Shown here piece after piece: positions 23,907-31,325 of a stretch of DNA of 42,610 nucleotides (position 1 is its first letter; every line of letters begins with the position of its first letter). The notes beneath the pieces are model-generated. The model saw only the letters and a program-made list of their open reading frames with translations, ran no database searches and was not told where the DNA came from. The position numbers and the translations under genes are program-made. The stretch is from Nocardiopsis endophytica (GTDB lineage: Bacteria > Actinomycetota > Actinomycetes > Streptosporangiales > Streptosporangiaceae), in contig NZ_JAQFWQ010000061.1 in the NCBI RefSeq assembly GCF_027706725.1, forward strand, positions 1 to 42,610. The letters are read 5' to 3'.

Positions 23907-24671
23907 ATGGAGATCTCCACCGCCCTCCACCCGGACGGGACCGCCGAGGTCGCGGTCGACGCCCCGCCGGTCAACGCGCTGACCGCCGAGGGGTGGCACC
24001 GGCTCGCGGCGGCGGTGCGCGCGGCCGGGGCGGCCCGGCGCACCCGCGCGGTGCTGCTGCGGGCCGAGGGGCGCGGCTTCAGCGCCGGGGTCGACATCAA
24101 GGAGGTCCAGCGGGGCGGCGGCACCGCGCTGGTCGAGGTCAACCGGGGGTGCGCGGACGCCTTCGACGCCGTGTACGCCTGCCCGGTGCCGGTGGTGGCC
24201 GCCGTCCAGGGGTACTGCCTGGGCGGCGGGGTGGGGCTGGCGGGCAACGCCGACGTCGTCCTTGCCGCCGAGGACGCCTACTTCGCCCTGCCCGAGGTCG
24301 ACCGGGGCGCGCTGGGCGCGGCCACCCACCTGAACCGGCTGGTCCCCGGGCACCTGGCGCGCGCGATGGTGTACACCTGCCGCCCGGCGACCGCCGCCCA
24401 GCTGCACGCGTTCGGCTCGGTGCTGGAGGTGGTGGAGCCCGGGCGGCTGCGGGAGGCCGCCCTGGAGGTCACCGGGGCCATCGCCGCCAAGGACCCGGAG
24501 GTGGTCCGGCGCGCGAAGGAGTCCCTGAACGGCATCGACCCCGTGGACCCGCGCCGCTCCTACCGCTTCGAGCAGGGGTTCACCTTCGAGCTGAGCCTCG
24601 ACGGGTCGGGCGACCGGCTGCGCGACGCCTTCGTCAGGCACGGGACCGCCCCGGACGGCGGCGAGGGGTGA
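23907..24671 (+). CDS. echA20: EchA20-like ring-D hydrolase (crotonase family)
   Basis: This crotonase-fold protein of 254 residues probably opens steroid ring D by hydrolysing the bicyclic intermediate HIEC-CoA, as shown for mycobacterial EchA20. The oxyanion-hole segments are GRGFSAGVDIKEVQ and GYCLGGGVGLAGNADVVLA. The usual hydratase glutamates are not evident in the expected places, in line with a hydrolase role. AAAGG lies 6 bases before the ATG, inside the KstR2-like site. It begins the forward operon; ipdA follows after 296 bp. The name rests on synteny (SDR, SDR, echA20, ipdABC) plus family, not on sequence comparison. Confidence 0.8.
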   Translation: MEISTALHPDGTAEVAVDAPPVNALTAEGWHRLAAAVRAAGAARRTRAVLLRAEGRGFSAGVDIKEVQRGGGTALVEVNRGCADAFDAVYACPVPVVAAVQGYCLGGGVGLAGNADVVLAAEDAYFALPEVDRGALGAATHLNRLVPGHLARAMVYTCRPATAAQLHAFGSVLEVVEPGRLREAALEVTGAIAAKDPEVVRRAKESLNGIDPVDPRRSYRFEQGFTFELSLDGSGDRLRDAFVRHGTAPDGGEG

Positions 24672-24967
24672 AGGCGTGTCCGGCTCCTCCCCGGCGACCG
24701 GAGCGGCGGCCCGGCAGGGGCCTACGAGGGCGGTCGAAGGCCGCCGGTCACCCCCTTGGAGGACGCTGTCGGCGGCTTCGGTGTCGCGGGTGGTGGTCCC
24801 CACGGCCGACGACGGGCCACGTACGCGGCCGGCGCCGGGGCGCCCGCCCCGGCCACTTCGGGGCTGAGTCGTTCGGGCGCGCAGGCTACTCGGACCCCGG
24901 CGTCCCCCGTCACATACGAGATCCCCGACCGCACAACGCGTGCGGGCGCCCGCACGCCCGGCTTCCC
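24672..24967. other. 296-bp gap between echA20 and ipdA
   Basis: No gene is seen. A hairpin GCCGGGGCG-cc-CGCCCCGGC lies at 24834-24853 and could be a terminator or attenuator. No KstR2-like site is visible here, so ipdABC may depend on read-through from the echA20 promoter or on an unrecognised promoter. Confidence 0.5.
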
Positions 24968-25828
24968 GTGGAGGGCCGAATCCTGGACAAGCGCATGACG
25001 CCCGACGACATCGCCGCTTCGATCCCCGACGGCGCCGTGCTGGGCATCGGCGGGTGGGGGTCCCGCCGCAAGCCCATGGCCCTGGTGCGTGCCCTGTGCC
25101 GCGCCCCCGCGCGCGACCTGACCGTGGTCTCCTGTGCCGGGCCCGACCTCGGCCTGCTGTGCGCCTACGGGAAGGTGCGCCGGGCCGTCGTCCCCTTCGC
25201 CACGCTCGACAGCATCCCGCTGGAACCTTGGTTCCGCCGCGCGCGCGAGGAGGGCCGCATCGCGCTCACCGAGTACGACGAGGGCCTGTTCATGTTCGGG
25301 CTGCTGGCGGCGGCGCACCGGCTGCCGTTCCTGCCGACCCCTGCGGGGCTGCACTCGGACGTCATGCGGGTCAACCCTGAGCTGCGCACCGTCCGCTCCC
25401 CCTACCCCGCCCCCGGCCATCCCGGCGGAGAGGAGCTCACGGCCGCCCCCGCGCTCCGGCTCGACGCGGCGTTCGTGCACGTCAACCGAGCCGACCGGCG
25501 GGGCAACGGGCAGTACCTCGGCCCCGACCCCTATCTGGACGACCTGTTCGCCAAGGCCGCCGACCGGACCTACCTGTCCTGCGAACGCCTCGTCGAGGGT
25601 TTCGACGGGCCGCCGCAGACCCTCCTCATCAGCCGGGCCACCGTGGCGGGGGTGGCCGAGACGCCGGGCGGTGCGCACTTCACCTCCTGCGAGCCCGACT
25701 ACGGGCGCGACGAGGGGTTCCAGCGCGTCTACGCGGCCACCGCCAAGGACCCCGACGCCTGGGACCGGTTCCGCGCCTGGGCCGTCGACGCCGGAGAGGA
25801 CGCCTACCGGAGGGAGGCCCAACGGTGA
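24968..25828 (+). CDS. ipdA: IpdA, alpha subunit of COCHEA-CoA hydrolase (last steroid ring)
   Basis: With IpdB this opens the last steroid ring by retro-Claisen hydrolysis of COCHEA-CoA. It has a CoA-transferase-like fold, 286 residues. It closely resembles mycobacterial IpdA (Rv3551) as I recall it: GGWGSRRKPMALVRAL, GPDLGLLCAYGKVRR, EYDEG, RLPFLPTPAGL, SPYPAPG, GPDPYLDDLF and APDYGRDE-like EPDYGRDEGFQR all have counterparts. GTG 24968 is chosen because DKR just after it aligns with the mycobacterial N-terminus; ATG 24995 is the alternative, and neither has a good ribosome site. The stop overlaps the ipdB start by 4 bases. Confidence 0.9.
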   Translation: MEGRILDKRMTPDDIAASIPDGAVLGIGGWGSRRKPMALVRALCRAPARDLTVVSCAGPDLGLLCAYGKVRRAVVPFATLDSIPLEPWFRRAREEGRIALTEYDEGLFMFGLLAAAHRLPFLPTPAGLHSDVMRVNPELRTVRSPYPAPGHPGGEELTAAPALRLDAAFVHVNRADRRGNGQYLGPDPYLDDLFAKAADRTYLSCERLVEGFDGPPQTLLISRATVAGVAETPGGAHFTSCEPDYGRDEGFQRVYAATAKDPDAWDRFRAWAVDAGEDAYRREAQR

Positions 25829-26562
25829 CCGCTCCCCCCACCCGCGCCGAGGTGGCCGTGGCCGCCTGCGCCGACGCCTGGCGCGGCGACGGCGAGGTGC
25901 TCGCCGCGGCCATGGCCCCGTGCCCGGCCCTGGGCGCCCGGCTGGCCCGCTCGACCTTCGCCCCCGACCTGCTCACGACCGACGGCGCGGCCGTGCTCAC
26001 CCGCGAGCCGGTCCCCCTGGGCGCCGACGGCGAGGCCGAGGGCTGGCTCCCCTTCCGCGACCACCTGTGGCTGGTGCTGCACGGCCGGCGGCACGTGATG
26101 CTGGGCGCCTCCCAGATGGACGCCGAGGGCAGGACCAACATCTCCTGCGTCGGCGACTGGGAGCGACCGACGGCCCAGCTTCTCGGTGTGCGGGGCTGCC
26201 CGGGCAACACGGTGCGCAACACGGTCAGCTATTGGGTGCCCCGGCACTCGCGCCGGGTGTTCACCCCGAAGGTCGACATGGTCAGCGGCGTCGCCGCCAC
26301 CGACGCGCACGAGCTGCGGCGGGTGGTGACCGACCTGGCGGTGATGGACTTCGGCGGGCCCGGCCGCACGCTGCGGCTGGTGTCGGTGCACCCGGGGTGC
26401 ACAGTGGAGCAGGTGTGCGACGCCACCGGGTTCGACCTCGCCCTGCCCGAGGGCGGTGCGGCGGCGGTCGCCGGGACCCGCCGCCCCACGGGTGAAGAGC
26501 TGCGGCTGCTGCGGGACGTCCTCGACCCGGGCGGGGTCCGCGACAAGGAGGTCCCGGAATGA
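25825..26562 (+). CDS. ipdB: IpdB, beta subunit of COCHEA-CoA hydrolase
   Basis: This is the second subunit of the ring-opening hydrolase, 245 residues with a CoA-transferase beta-like fold. Motifs shared with mycobacterial IpdB (Rv3552) include RAEVAVAACADAWR, ARLARSTFAPDLLTTDG, a GRRHVMLGASQMD block, GVRGCPGNTVRNTVSYWV and DFGGPGRTLRLVSVHPG. Family CoA-transferases use a Glu nucleophile that IpdAB lacks, in line with the hydrolase role. The GTG start overlaps the ipdA stop and the gene overlaps ipdC by 4 bases, so the three proteins should be made in linked amounts. Confidence 0.9.
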   Translation: MTAPPTRAEVAVAACADAWRGDGEVLAAAMAPCPALGARLARSTFAPDLLTTDGAAVLTREPVPLGADGEAEGWLPFRDHLWLVLHGRRHVMLGASQMDAEGRTNISCVGDWERPTAQLLGVRGCPGNTVRNTVSYWVPRHSRRVFTPKVDMVSGVAATDAHELRRVVTDLAVMDFGGPGRTLRLVSVHPGCTVEQVCDATGFDLALPEGGAAAVAGTRRPTGEELRLLRDVLDPGGVRDKEVPE

Positions 26563-27668
26563 CGCCGGCCGTCCCCTCTCCTCCCGCCCCCATGGACACG
26601 CCGCTCACCCGGCTGGCCGGGTGCCGCTACCCGGTCGTGCAGACCGGCATGGGGTGGGTGGCCGGGCCCGGCCTGGTGGCAGCGGTCGCCGAGGCCGGAG
26701 GGCTGGGCATCTTGGCCTCGGCGACCATGTCCCTGGAGGAGACGGCCGCCGCGATCCGCTCCGTGCGGCGCAGGACGGACGCACCCTTCGGAGTGAACCT
26801 GCGCTCGGACGCCGCCGACGCCCGCGAGCGCGCCGAACTGCTGGTCTCCGAGGGGGTGAGGGTGGCCTCGTTCGCCCTGGCCCCGCGCCGGGACCTGATC
26901 GCCCTGTTGAAGGAGGGCGGCGTCGCCGTCGTGCCGACCGTGGGGGCGCCGCGCCATGCGGAGAAGGTGGCTGCGTGGGGCGCGGACGCGGTGATGGTGC
27001 AGGGCGCGGAGGGCGGGGGCCACACGGGGTCGGTGGCGACGACGGTGCTGCTGCCGCGCGTGCTGGACGCCGTGGACATCCCGGTGGTGGCCGCGGGCGG
27101 CTTCCGCGACGGGCGCGGGCTGGCGGCGGCCCTGGCCTTCGGGGCGAGCGGGATCGGCATGGGGACGCGGTTCCTACTGACGTCGGACAGCTCCGTCCCC
27201 GAAGCGGTGAAGCGGGCGTACCTGGAGTCCGACGAGACCGTGGTGACGCGCGCGGTGGACGGCATCCCGCACCGGGTGCTGCGCACCCCGGCCATCGATG
27301 CCCTGGAGCGCGCGGGAACGGCGCGGCGCCTGATCCTCGCCCTCCGGAACGCACGCGCCTTCCGCGCGGAGGCGGGGACAGGGTGGGGGGCGATGCTCCG
27401 CGAGGGCTGGTCCATGCGCCGCTCCCAGGGGAGCGGGATCGCTCAGACGATGTCGGCGGCGAACACCCCGATGATGCTGCGCGCCGCCATGGTGGAGGGC
27501 AGGACGGACGCCGGGGTGATGTCGGCGGGCCAGACCGTCGCCGCGATCACCGACCTCCCGAGCTGCCGCGAGCTGATCCACCGAACCGTCGAAGAGGCGA
27601 GGCGGGCCGTGGCGGGTCTTTCACGGACATGCGCAGAACCACCGGACACGGCCGCCTCGGGACCCTAG
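26559..27668 (+). CDS. ipdC: IpdC, FMN-dependent enzyme of the HIP pathway (nitronate monooxygenase family)
   Basis: This is a 369-residue FMN TIM-barrel protein. Mycobacterial IpdC is a flavin reductase/dehydrogenase needed for side-ring degradation of HIP metabolites. Motifs include YPVVQTGMGWVAGPGLVAAVAEAG, the FMN phosphate site GAEGGGHTGSVATTVLLP and VVAAGGFRDGRG. By general family it could be annotated as nitronate monooxygenase, but its place directly after ipdAB, with an ATGA overlap, favours IpdC. A Met further in (residue 12, MDTPLTRLAG) could be the true start. The forward operon probably ends here or continues into the small gene 35 bp downstream. Confidence 0.85.
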   Translation: MTPAVPSPPAPMDTPLTRLAGCRYPVVQTGMGWVAGPGLVAAVAEAGGLGILASATMSLEETAAAIRSVRRRTDAPFGVNLRSDAADARERAELLVSEGVRVASFALAPRRDLIALLKEGGVAVVPTVGAPRHAEKVAAWGADAVMVQGAEGGGHTGSVATTVLLPRVLDAVDIPVVAAGGFRDGRGLAAALAFGASGIGMGTRFLLTSDSSVPEAVKRAYLESDETVVTRAVDGIPHRVLRTPAIDALERAGTARRLILALRNARAFRAEAGTGWGAMLREGWSMRRSQGSGIAQTMSAANTPMMLRAAMVEGRTDAGVMSAGQTVAAITDLPSCRELIHRTVEEARRAVAGLSRTCAEPPDTAASGP

Positions 27669-27703
27669 GCTGACCCCATAGCCGTACCCGGGGAGGCCTG
27701 CAC

Positions 27704-28009
27704 ATGGCGTTGCCATCGGAGCTCACACCGACGGCCGTGCGGGCCGCCATCGCCCGGCTCCGCGATCCGGAGCTGCTCCGGCGATTCGACGAGGACCTGG
27801 ACGCCGCCTTCGAACGGGCACGGCGGGAGTCCGACCTCTCCGTGCTCATCGACACAGTGCGCCGCTGGTGGTTCGAGGCGGACGCGCGGAAGGACCCCGA
27901 GCGGTACCGCGAATTCACTCACCGGGTCCAGCGCTACCTCGATGAGGGCCCTCCGCCGCCCGAAGAGCGGGTCGGCCGGGCCGAGATCCTCGAACGGTTC
28001 GGCCTGTGA
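27704..28009 (+). CDS. DUF6247-like small protein
   Basis: This is a 101-residue soluble helical protein resembling the actinobacterial DUF6247 family, which often occurs in two-gene units of unknown function. The sequence has an Arg/Asp-rich RLRDPELLRRFDEDLDAAFERARR segment, split here by its charge pattern into two helices, and then TVRRWWFEADARKD. It ends EILERFGL. GGGGAGG lies about 9 bases before the ATG. Its stop overlaps the next gene's GTG. In the corresponding mycobacterial locus the space between ipdC and fadA6 holds different genes, so this pair looks like a local insertion. Confidence 0.6.
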   Translation: MALPSELTPTAVRAAIARLRDPELLRRFDEDLDAAFERARRESDLSVLIDTVRRWWFEADARKDPERYREFTHRVQRYLDEGPPPPEERVGRAEILERFGL

Positions 28010-28352
28010 CCGCGAACCGGCCCCGATCGGCACTGATCGTGCAGCCCCCGCCCGACGTCGCGGCCCTCCGGGCGGCGCTCGCGCGGATCGCCCCGTCCCG
28101 GCTGGCCGAGTTCCGTTCGCAGCTGGCAGAGGCCACGGTGAATGCCGAGAGCATGGACTCAACCGCCCCGATCCGCTGCTTCATCCACCACTGGTCGGTC
28201 TGGTCGCCATCGCACGCTTCCCCGAGCGGGAGCGCCGCCTCCATGAGCTGGAGGCGGTCGTCGACAGCGGGTCCCCCGACTCCCGGGACGCCATCAGGGA
28301 GATCAGCTCTCTGCTCCGCCAGGCGGAGGCGGACGCGGGCCTGCGTCGTTGA
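28006..28352 (+). pseudogene. Frameshifted partner of the DUF6247-like gene
   Basis: The frame starting at GTG 28006 reads ALRAALARIAPSRLAEF then FIHHWSV, and runs out of sense near 28200. The next frame continues with LVAIARFPERERRLHELEAV and ends at 28352. Joined by a one-base deletion at about 28197-28203, they give a protein of about 115 residues of the type usually paired with DUF6247. It could be a real mutation, a sequencing error or, less likely, programmed frameshifting. The stop TGA (28350-28352) lies inside palindrome copy D. The start overlaps the upstream stop (GTGA). Confidence 0.6.
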
Positions 28353-28410
28353 TCTCGGGAAAAGCGCCCCTAAAAGCGGCCCGGTAGCGTCGTTTCTCCC
28401 GAGATCAACG
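28347..28410. repeat. Dispersed palindrome, copy D (subfamily II)
   Basis: The arms CGTTGATCTCGGGA and TCCCGAGATCAACG are separated by about 36 bp, including aaaagcgcccctaaaagcgg. It overlaps the stop codon of the frameshifted gene on the left and ends 14 bp before the stop of the convergent fadA6 gene. A bidirectional terminator role is plausible. Confidence 0.8.
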
Positions 28411-28424
28411 CGGAGCGCACCCGC

Positions 28425-29648
28425 CTATCCGCGCGGGCTCTTAGGCCCCTGCCTCCCGCCGACCCTCTCGATCACCGTCACGTTCGCCTGGCCGCCGCCC
28501 TCGCACATGGTCTGTAGGCCCCACCTGCCCCCGGTGCGCTCCAGCTCGTGCAGCAGGGTCACCATCAGCCGCGCCCCGGTCGCGCCCAGCGGGTGGCCCA
28601 GCGCGATCGCTCCCCCGTTCGGGTTCACCCGCTCCGGGTCGGCGCCGGTCTCCTTCAGCCATGCCAGCACCACCGCCGCGAACGCCTCGTTCACCTCGAT
28701 CGCGTCCATGTCGCCGATGGCCATCCCGCACCGGTCGAGCGCACGCGCCGTCGCCGGGATCGGCGCCGACAGCATCCGGATCGGGTCCTCCCCCAGCGCC
28801 GACATGTGGTGGATGCGTGCCCTGGGCACCAGGCCGTGCTCCTCCAGCGCGCGCTCGCCCGCGATGAGCAGCGCCGCCGCACCGTCGGTCACCTGGGAGG
28901 CCGTCGCGGCCGTGTGAACACCCCCGGGGACCAGCACCGGCAGCCCGGCCATCCTCTCCGGTGACGTGTTCCGCCGCGGCCCCTCGTCGACGGCCACCCC
29001 GCCGACCGGGGCCACCTCCCGCAGGAACCGGCCCTCGTCGGCCGCGCGCACTGCCCGCCGGTGCGACTCGGCGGCGTAGTCCTCCAGCTCCCGCCGGGTC
29101 AGCCCCCAGTCCCGGGCGATCATCTCCGCCCCCGCGAACTGGGACACCGGCGCGTCCCCGTACCTGTCACGCCAGCCGAGCGACCCGCTGAAGGGTCCCT
29201 CGGCCCCGGGGCCGCCCGGGTCACGTCCGTCGGCCTGCGCGAGCGCCTGTCCGGCCCGCATGGCCGCGCCGATCGGCACCGCCGACATGCTCTGCACCCC
29301 GCCCGCGACCACCAGGTCCGCCGTGCCCGCCAGCACCGCCTGCGCCGCGAAGTGCACCGCCTGCTGCCCCGACCCGCACTGGCGGTCCACCGTCACACCG
29401 GGCACGTGTTCGGGCAGCCCGGCCGCCAGCCACGCCGTGCGCGCGATGTCCCCCGACTGCGGCCCGAGCGCGTCCACGCACCCGAACACCACGTCCTCCA
29501 CGGCCCCGGGGTCGGCCCCCGAGCGCTCCATGAGGGCGGAGAGCACACGGGCGCCCAGGTCGGCCGGGTGCACACCGGCCAGGGCGCCTCCCGCGCGCCC
29601 CCGCCCGACCGGGGTGCGGACAGCGTCGACGATGTACGCCTCGGGCAT
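28425..29648 (-). CDS. fadA6: FadA6-like thiolase
   Basis: This is a 407-residue thiolase cleaving a beta-ketoacyl-CoA with free CoA in the ring-C/D pathway. The nucleophile is Cys91 in VDRQCGSGQQA. The C-terminal catalytic residues are in VNEAFAAVVLAWL, GGAIALGHPLGATGARL (His) and MCEGGGQANVTV (Cys). AAGGAG lies 5 bases before the ATG. It follows kstR2 on the same strand after 36 bp, as in M. tuberculosis (Rv3556c/Rv3557c). FadA6 is the best name by synteny; general acetyl-CoA acetyltransferase activity is the fallback. Confidence 0.86.
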   Translation of the reverse strand: MPEAYIVDAVRTPVGRGRAGGALAGVHPADLGARVLSALMERSGADPGAVEDVVFGCVDALGPQSGDIARTAWLAAGLPEHVPGVTVDRQCGSGQQAVHFAAQAVLAGTADLVVAGGVQSMSAVPIGAAMRAGQALAQADGRDPGGPGAEGPFSGSLGWRDRYGDAPVSQFAGAEMIARDWGLTRRELEDYAAESHRRAVRAADEGRFLREVAPVGGVAVDEGPRRNTSPERMAGLPVLVPGGVHTAATASQVTDGAAALLIAGERALEEHGLVPRARIHHMSALGEDPIRMLSAPIPATARALDRCGMAIGDMDAIEVNEAFAAVVLAWLKETGADPERVNPNGGAIALGHPLGATGARLMVTLLHELERTGGRWGLQTMCEGGGQANVTVIERVGGRQGPKSPRG

Positions 29649-29684
29649 GGTGCGCTCCTTAAGGGGGCGTGGCGGGGGCGGGCG

Positions 29685-30308
29685 TCACTCGCCGGGCGCC
29701 TGGATGCCCTCCAGGACCATGGCGAGGTACTGCTTGGCGATGTCGGAGGCGGGCAGGCGGCCGTGCGGGTCGTACCAGTTGGCCGCGACCCACACGGTGT
29801 CGCGGATGAACCGGTAGACCAGGGAGGCGTCCAGGTCGGCGCGGAACGCCCCCTCGTCCGCGCCCCGGGTGAGCAGGTCCATCCACATGGAGCGGAACCG
29901 GGTCTGGGACTCGTCGAGGTAGGCGAAGCGCGGGTTGAGCGCCAGGTGGCGGGACTCGTTCTGGTACAGCACGACGGCGGGGCGGTGCCGGTGGATCGAC
30001 GCGAACGACGCCTCGACCAGGCGCTCCAGGGTGGCGCGTGCGTCCCCGCCCTCGGCGAGGATCGCGTCGTAGGAGGTCCACAGGTCGTCCAGGAAGCCCG
30101 ACAGGATCTCGTCGGCCATCGACTCCTTGGAGTCGAAGTGGTAGTAGAGGCTGCCCGCCAGCATCCCTGCGGCGTCGGCCACCTGGCGGATACTGGTGGC
30201 CGCGTACCCCTGCCGGGCGAAGACCTCGGCCGCCGTCTCCAGGATCTCGGCCCGCCGCCGCTCCCGTGCGGCCGCGGTGCGCTCGGCGTCCCTGCGCCGT
30301 GGGCTCAT
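29685..30308 (-). CDS. kstR2: KstR2-like TetR repressor of steroid ring C/D catabolism
   Basis: In mycobacteria KstR2 represses the HIP genes and is released by HIP-CoA. The protein here has 207 residues. The HTH region is AATSIRQVADAAGMLAGSLYYHF at about residues 38-60 (given here as one motif of the fold: SIRQVADAAG then SLYYHF). The C-terminal half carries LVYRFIRDTVWVAANWY and AKQYLAMVLEGI, strikingly like mycobacterial KstR2. Its gene sits between fadA6 and ipdF exactly as in M. tuberculosis. The two AnCAA-N4-TTGnT sites in this locus are its likely targets. Palindrome copy E lies just upstream, so the kstR2 promoter is either there or shared with ipdF. Confidence 0.88.
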   Translation of the reverse strand: MSPRRRDAERTAAARERRRAEILETAAEVFARQGYAATSIRQVADAAGMLAGSLYYHFDSKESMADEILSGFLDDLWTSYDAILAEGGDARATLERLVEASFASIHRHRPAVVLYQNESRHLALNPRFAYLDESQTRFRSMWMDLLTRGADEGAFRADLDASLVYRFIRDTVWVAANWYDPHGRLPASDIAKQYLAMVLEGIQAPGE

Positions 30309-30346
30309 CGTTCGTCGCCTTCTCGTCCGTCGTCATCGGTGACCGT

Positions 30347-30408
30347 GTTGATCTCGGGGAACCCGTTCTCATGACGTCCGTTTCAACCCCGACTTCCCCG
30401 AGATCAAC
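30347..30408. repeat. Dispersed palindrome, copy E (subfamily I)
   Basis: GTTGATCTCGGGGAA and TTCCCCGAGATCAAC enclose a loop related to copy C (ccgtttcaacccc). It is 62 bp, the same length as copy C. Unlike copies C, D and F it lies between two genes on the same strand, ipdF and kstR2, and could therefore separate their transcription. Confidence 0.8.
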
Positions 30409-30428
30409 GAGGCGGGCCGTGCGGGTCC

Positions 30429-31238
30429 TCACGCGCGCTGGCTGGAGACCGGGACCACCTCCCCCGTCATGTACGACGCGTAGTCGCTGGCGAGGAAGAC
30501 GATCACGTTGGCCACCTCCCACGGCTCGGCCGCCCGGCCGAACGCCTCCCGCCGGGCCAGCTCCTCCAGCAGCTCCGCCGGCGCCGACTTGGCCAGGTTC
30601 TCGTGCACGGCCAGGCTCGGCGCGACCGCGTTGATCCGCACGCCGTGCGGCGCCGCCTCCATCGCCGCGCAGCGGGTCAGGGCCATCACCCCCGCCTTCG
30701 CGGCGGCGTAGTGCGCCTGCCCGGGCTGGGCCCGCCACCCCAGCACCGAGGCGTTGTTGACCACGGCACCGCCGCCCCGCGGCACCATCCGCCGCATCGC
30801 GGCCCGGGTGCAGCGCATGGTGCCGGTGAGGGTCACCTCCAGCACCCGGGACCACTCGGCGTCCTCCATCTCGGCCAGGGGCGCGGTCCCGCCGAGCCCG
30901 GCGTTGTTCACCACCACGTCCGGCGGGCCGAACCGCCGCTCTGCCGCGTCGAAGGCGGCCTGCACGTGCTCTTCGTCGGTGACGTCGCAGCGCACCGCCG
31001 CCACGCGGTCGGCGCCGAACTCGGCGGCCAGCGCGCGCTCGCACTCGGCCAGGCGGCGCTCGTGCGCGTCGCTGACCACCACGCGCGCCCCCTCCTCCAG
31101 CAGGCGCCGCGCCGCCGCCCCGCCGATGCCGGTCCCGGCCGCGGCGGTGACCAGCGCCGTGCGGCCCCGGAGCAGCCCGTGGCCGGGGCGGGGGACGGCG
31201 CCAGGGGCCGCAGGGCGGCCCTGCTCGGGGTTCATCAT
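30429..31238 (-). CDS. ipdF: IpdF-like short-chain dehydrogenase (5-OH-HIP-CoA/HIP-CoA redox)
   Basis: This SDR interconverts the 5-oxo and 5-hydroxy forms of HIP-CoA in mycobacteria. It has 269 residues. It starts with a GHGLLRGRTALVTAAAGTGIG block (the last part being the cofactor motif), NNAGLGGTAPLAEM follows, and the active site is NNASVLGWRAQ plus YAAAKAGVMALTRC. The C-terminus has FGRAAEPWEVANVIVFLASD. These blocks closely match Rv3559c as I recall it. Two consecutive ATGs (31238, 31235) are both possible starts. A KstR2-like site lies 13 bp upstream in the divergent promoter region shared with ipdE1. Confidence 0.9.
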   Translation of the reverse strand: MMNPEQGRPAAPGAVPRPGHGLLRGRTALVTAAAGTGIGGAAARRLLEEGARVVVSDAHERRLAECERALAAEFGADRVAAVRCDVTDEEHVQAAFDAAERRFGPPDVVVNNAGLGGTAPLAEMEDAEWSRVLEVTLTGTMRCTRAAMRRMVPRGGGAVVNNASVLGWRAQPGQAHYAAAKAGVMALTRCAAMEAAPHGVRINAVAPSLAVHENLAKSAPAELLEELARREAFGRAAEPWEVANVIVFLASDYASYMTGEVVPVSSQRA

Positions 31239-31250
31239 GGGTGCTACCCT

Positions 31251-31264
31251 ACCAAACGATTGTT
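31251..31264. promoter_or_regulatory. Putative KstR2 operator 2
   Basis: ACCAAACGATTGTT fits AnCAA-N4-TTGnT and shares CAAACG-W-TTGTTAGAAAG with the reverse complement of site 1. It lies in the 87-bp divergent region between ipdF and ipdE1, where it can control both directions. Confidence 0.7.
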
Positions 31265-31325
31265 AGAAAGAATGAGCGGAGCCGCCCCGGCGCCCCGGGG
31301 CGCCGGCCACCGGGAGGGCCCACCC

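Noticed and set aside
24671-24967. A gene between echA20 and ipdA
   Set aside because: The open frame through this gap has no ribosome site and no family pattern. It exists because a frame overlapping echA20 stays open into ipdA.
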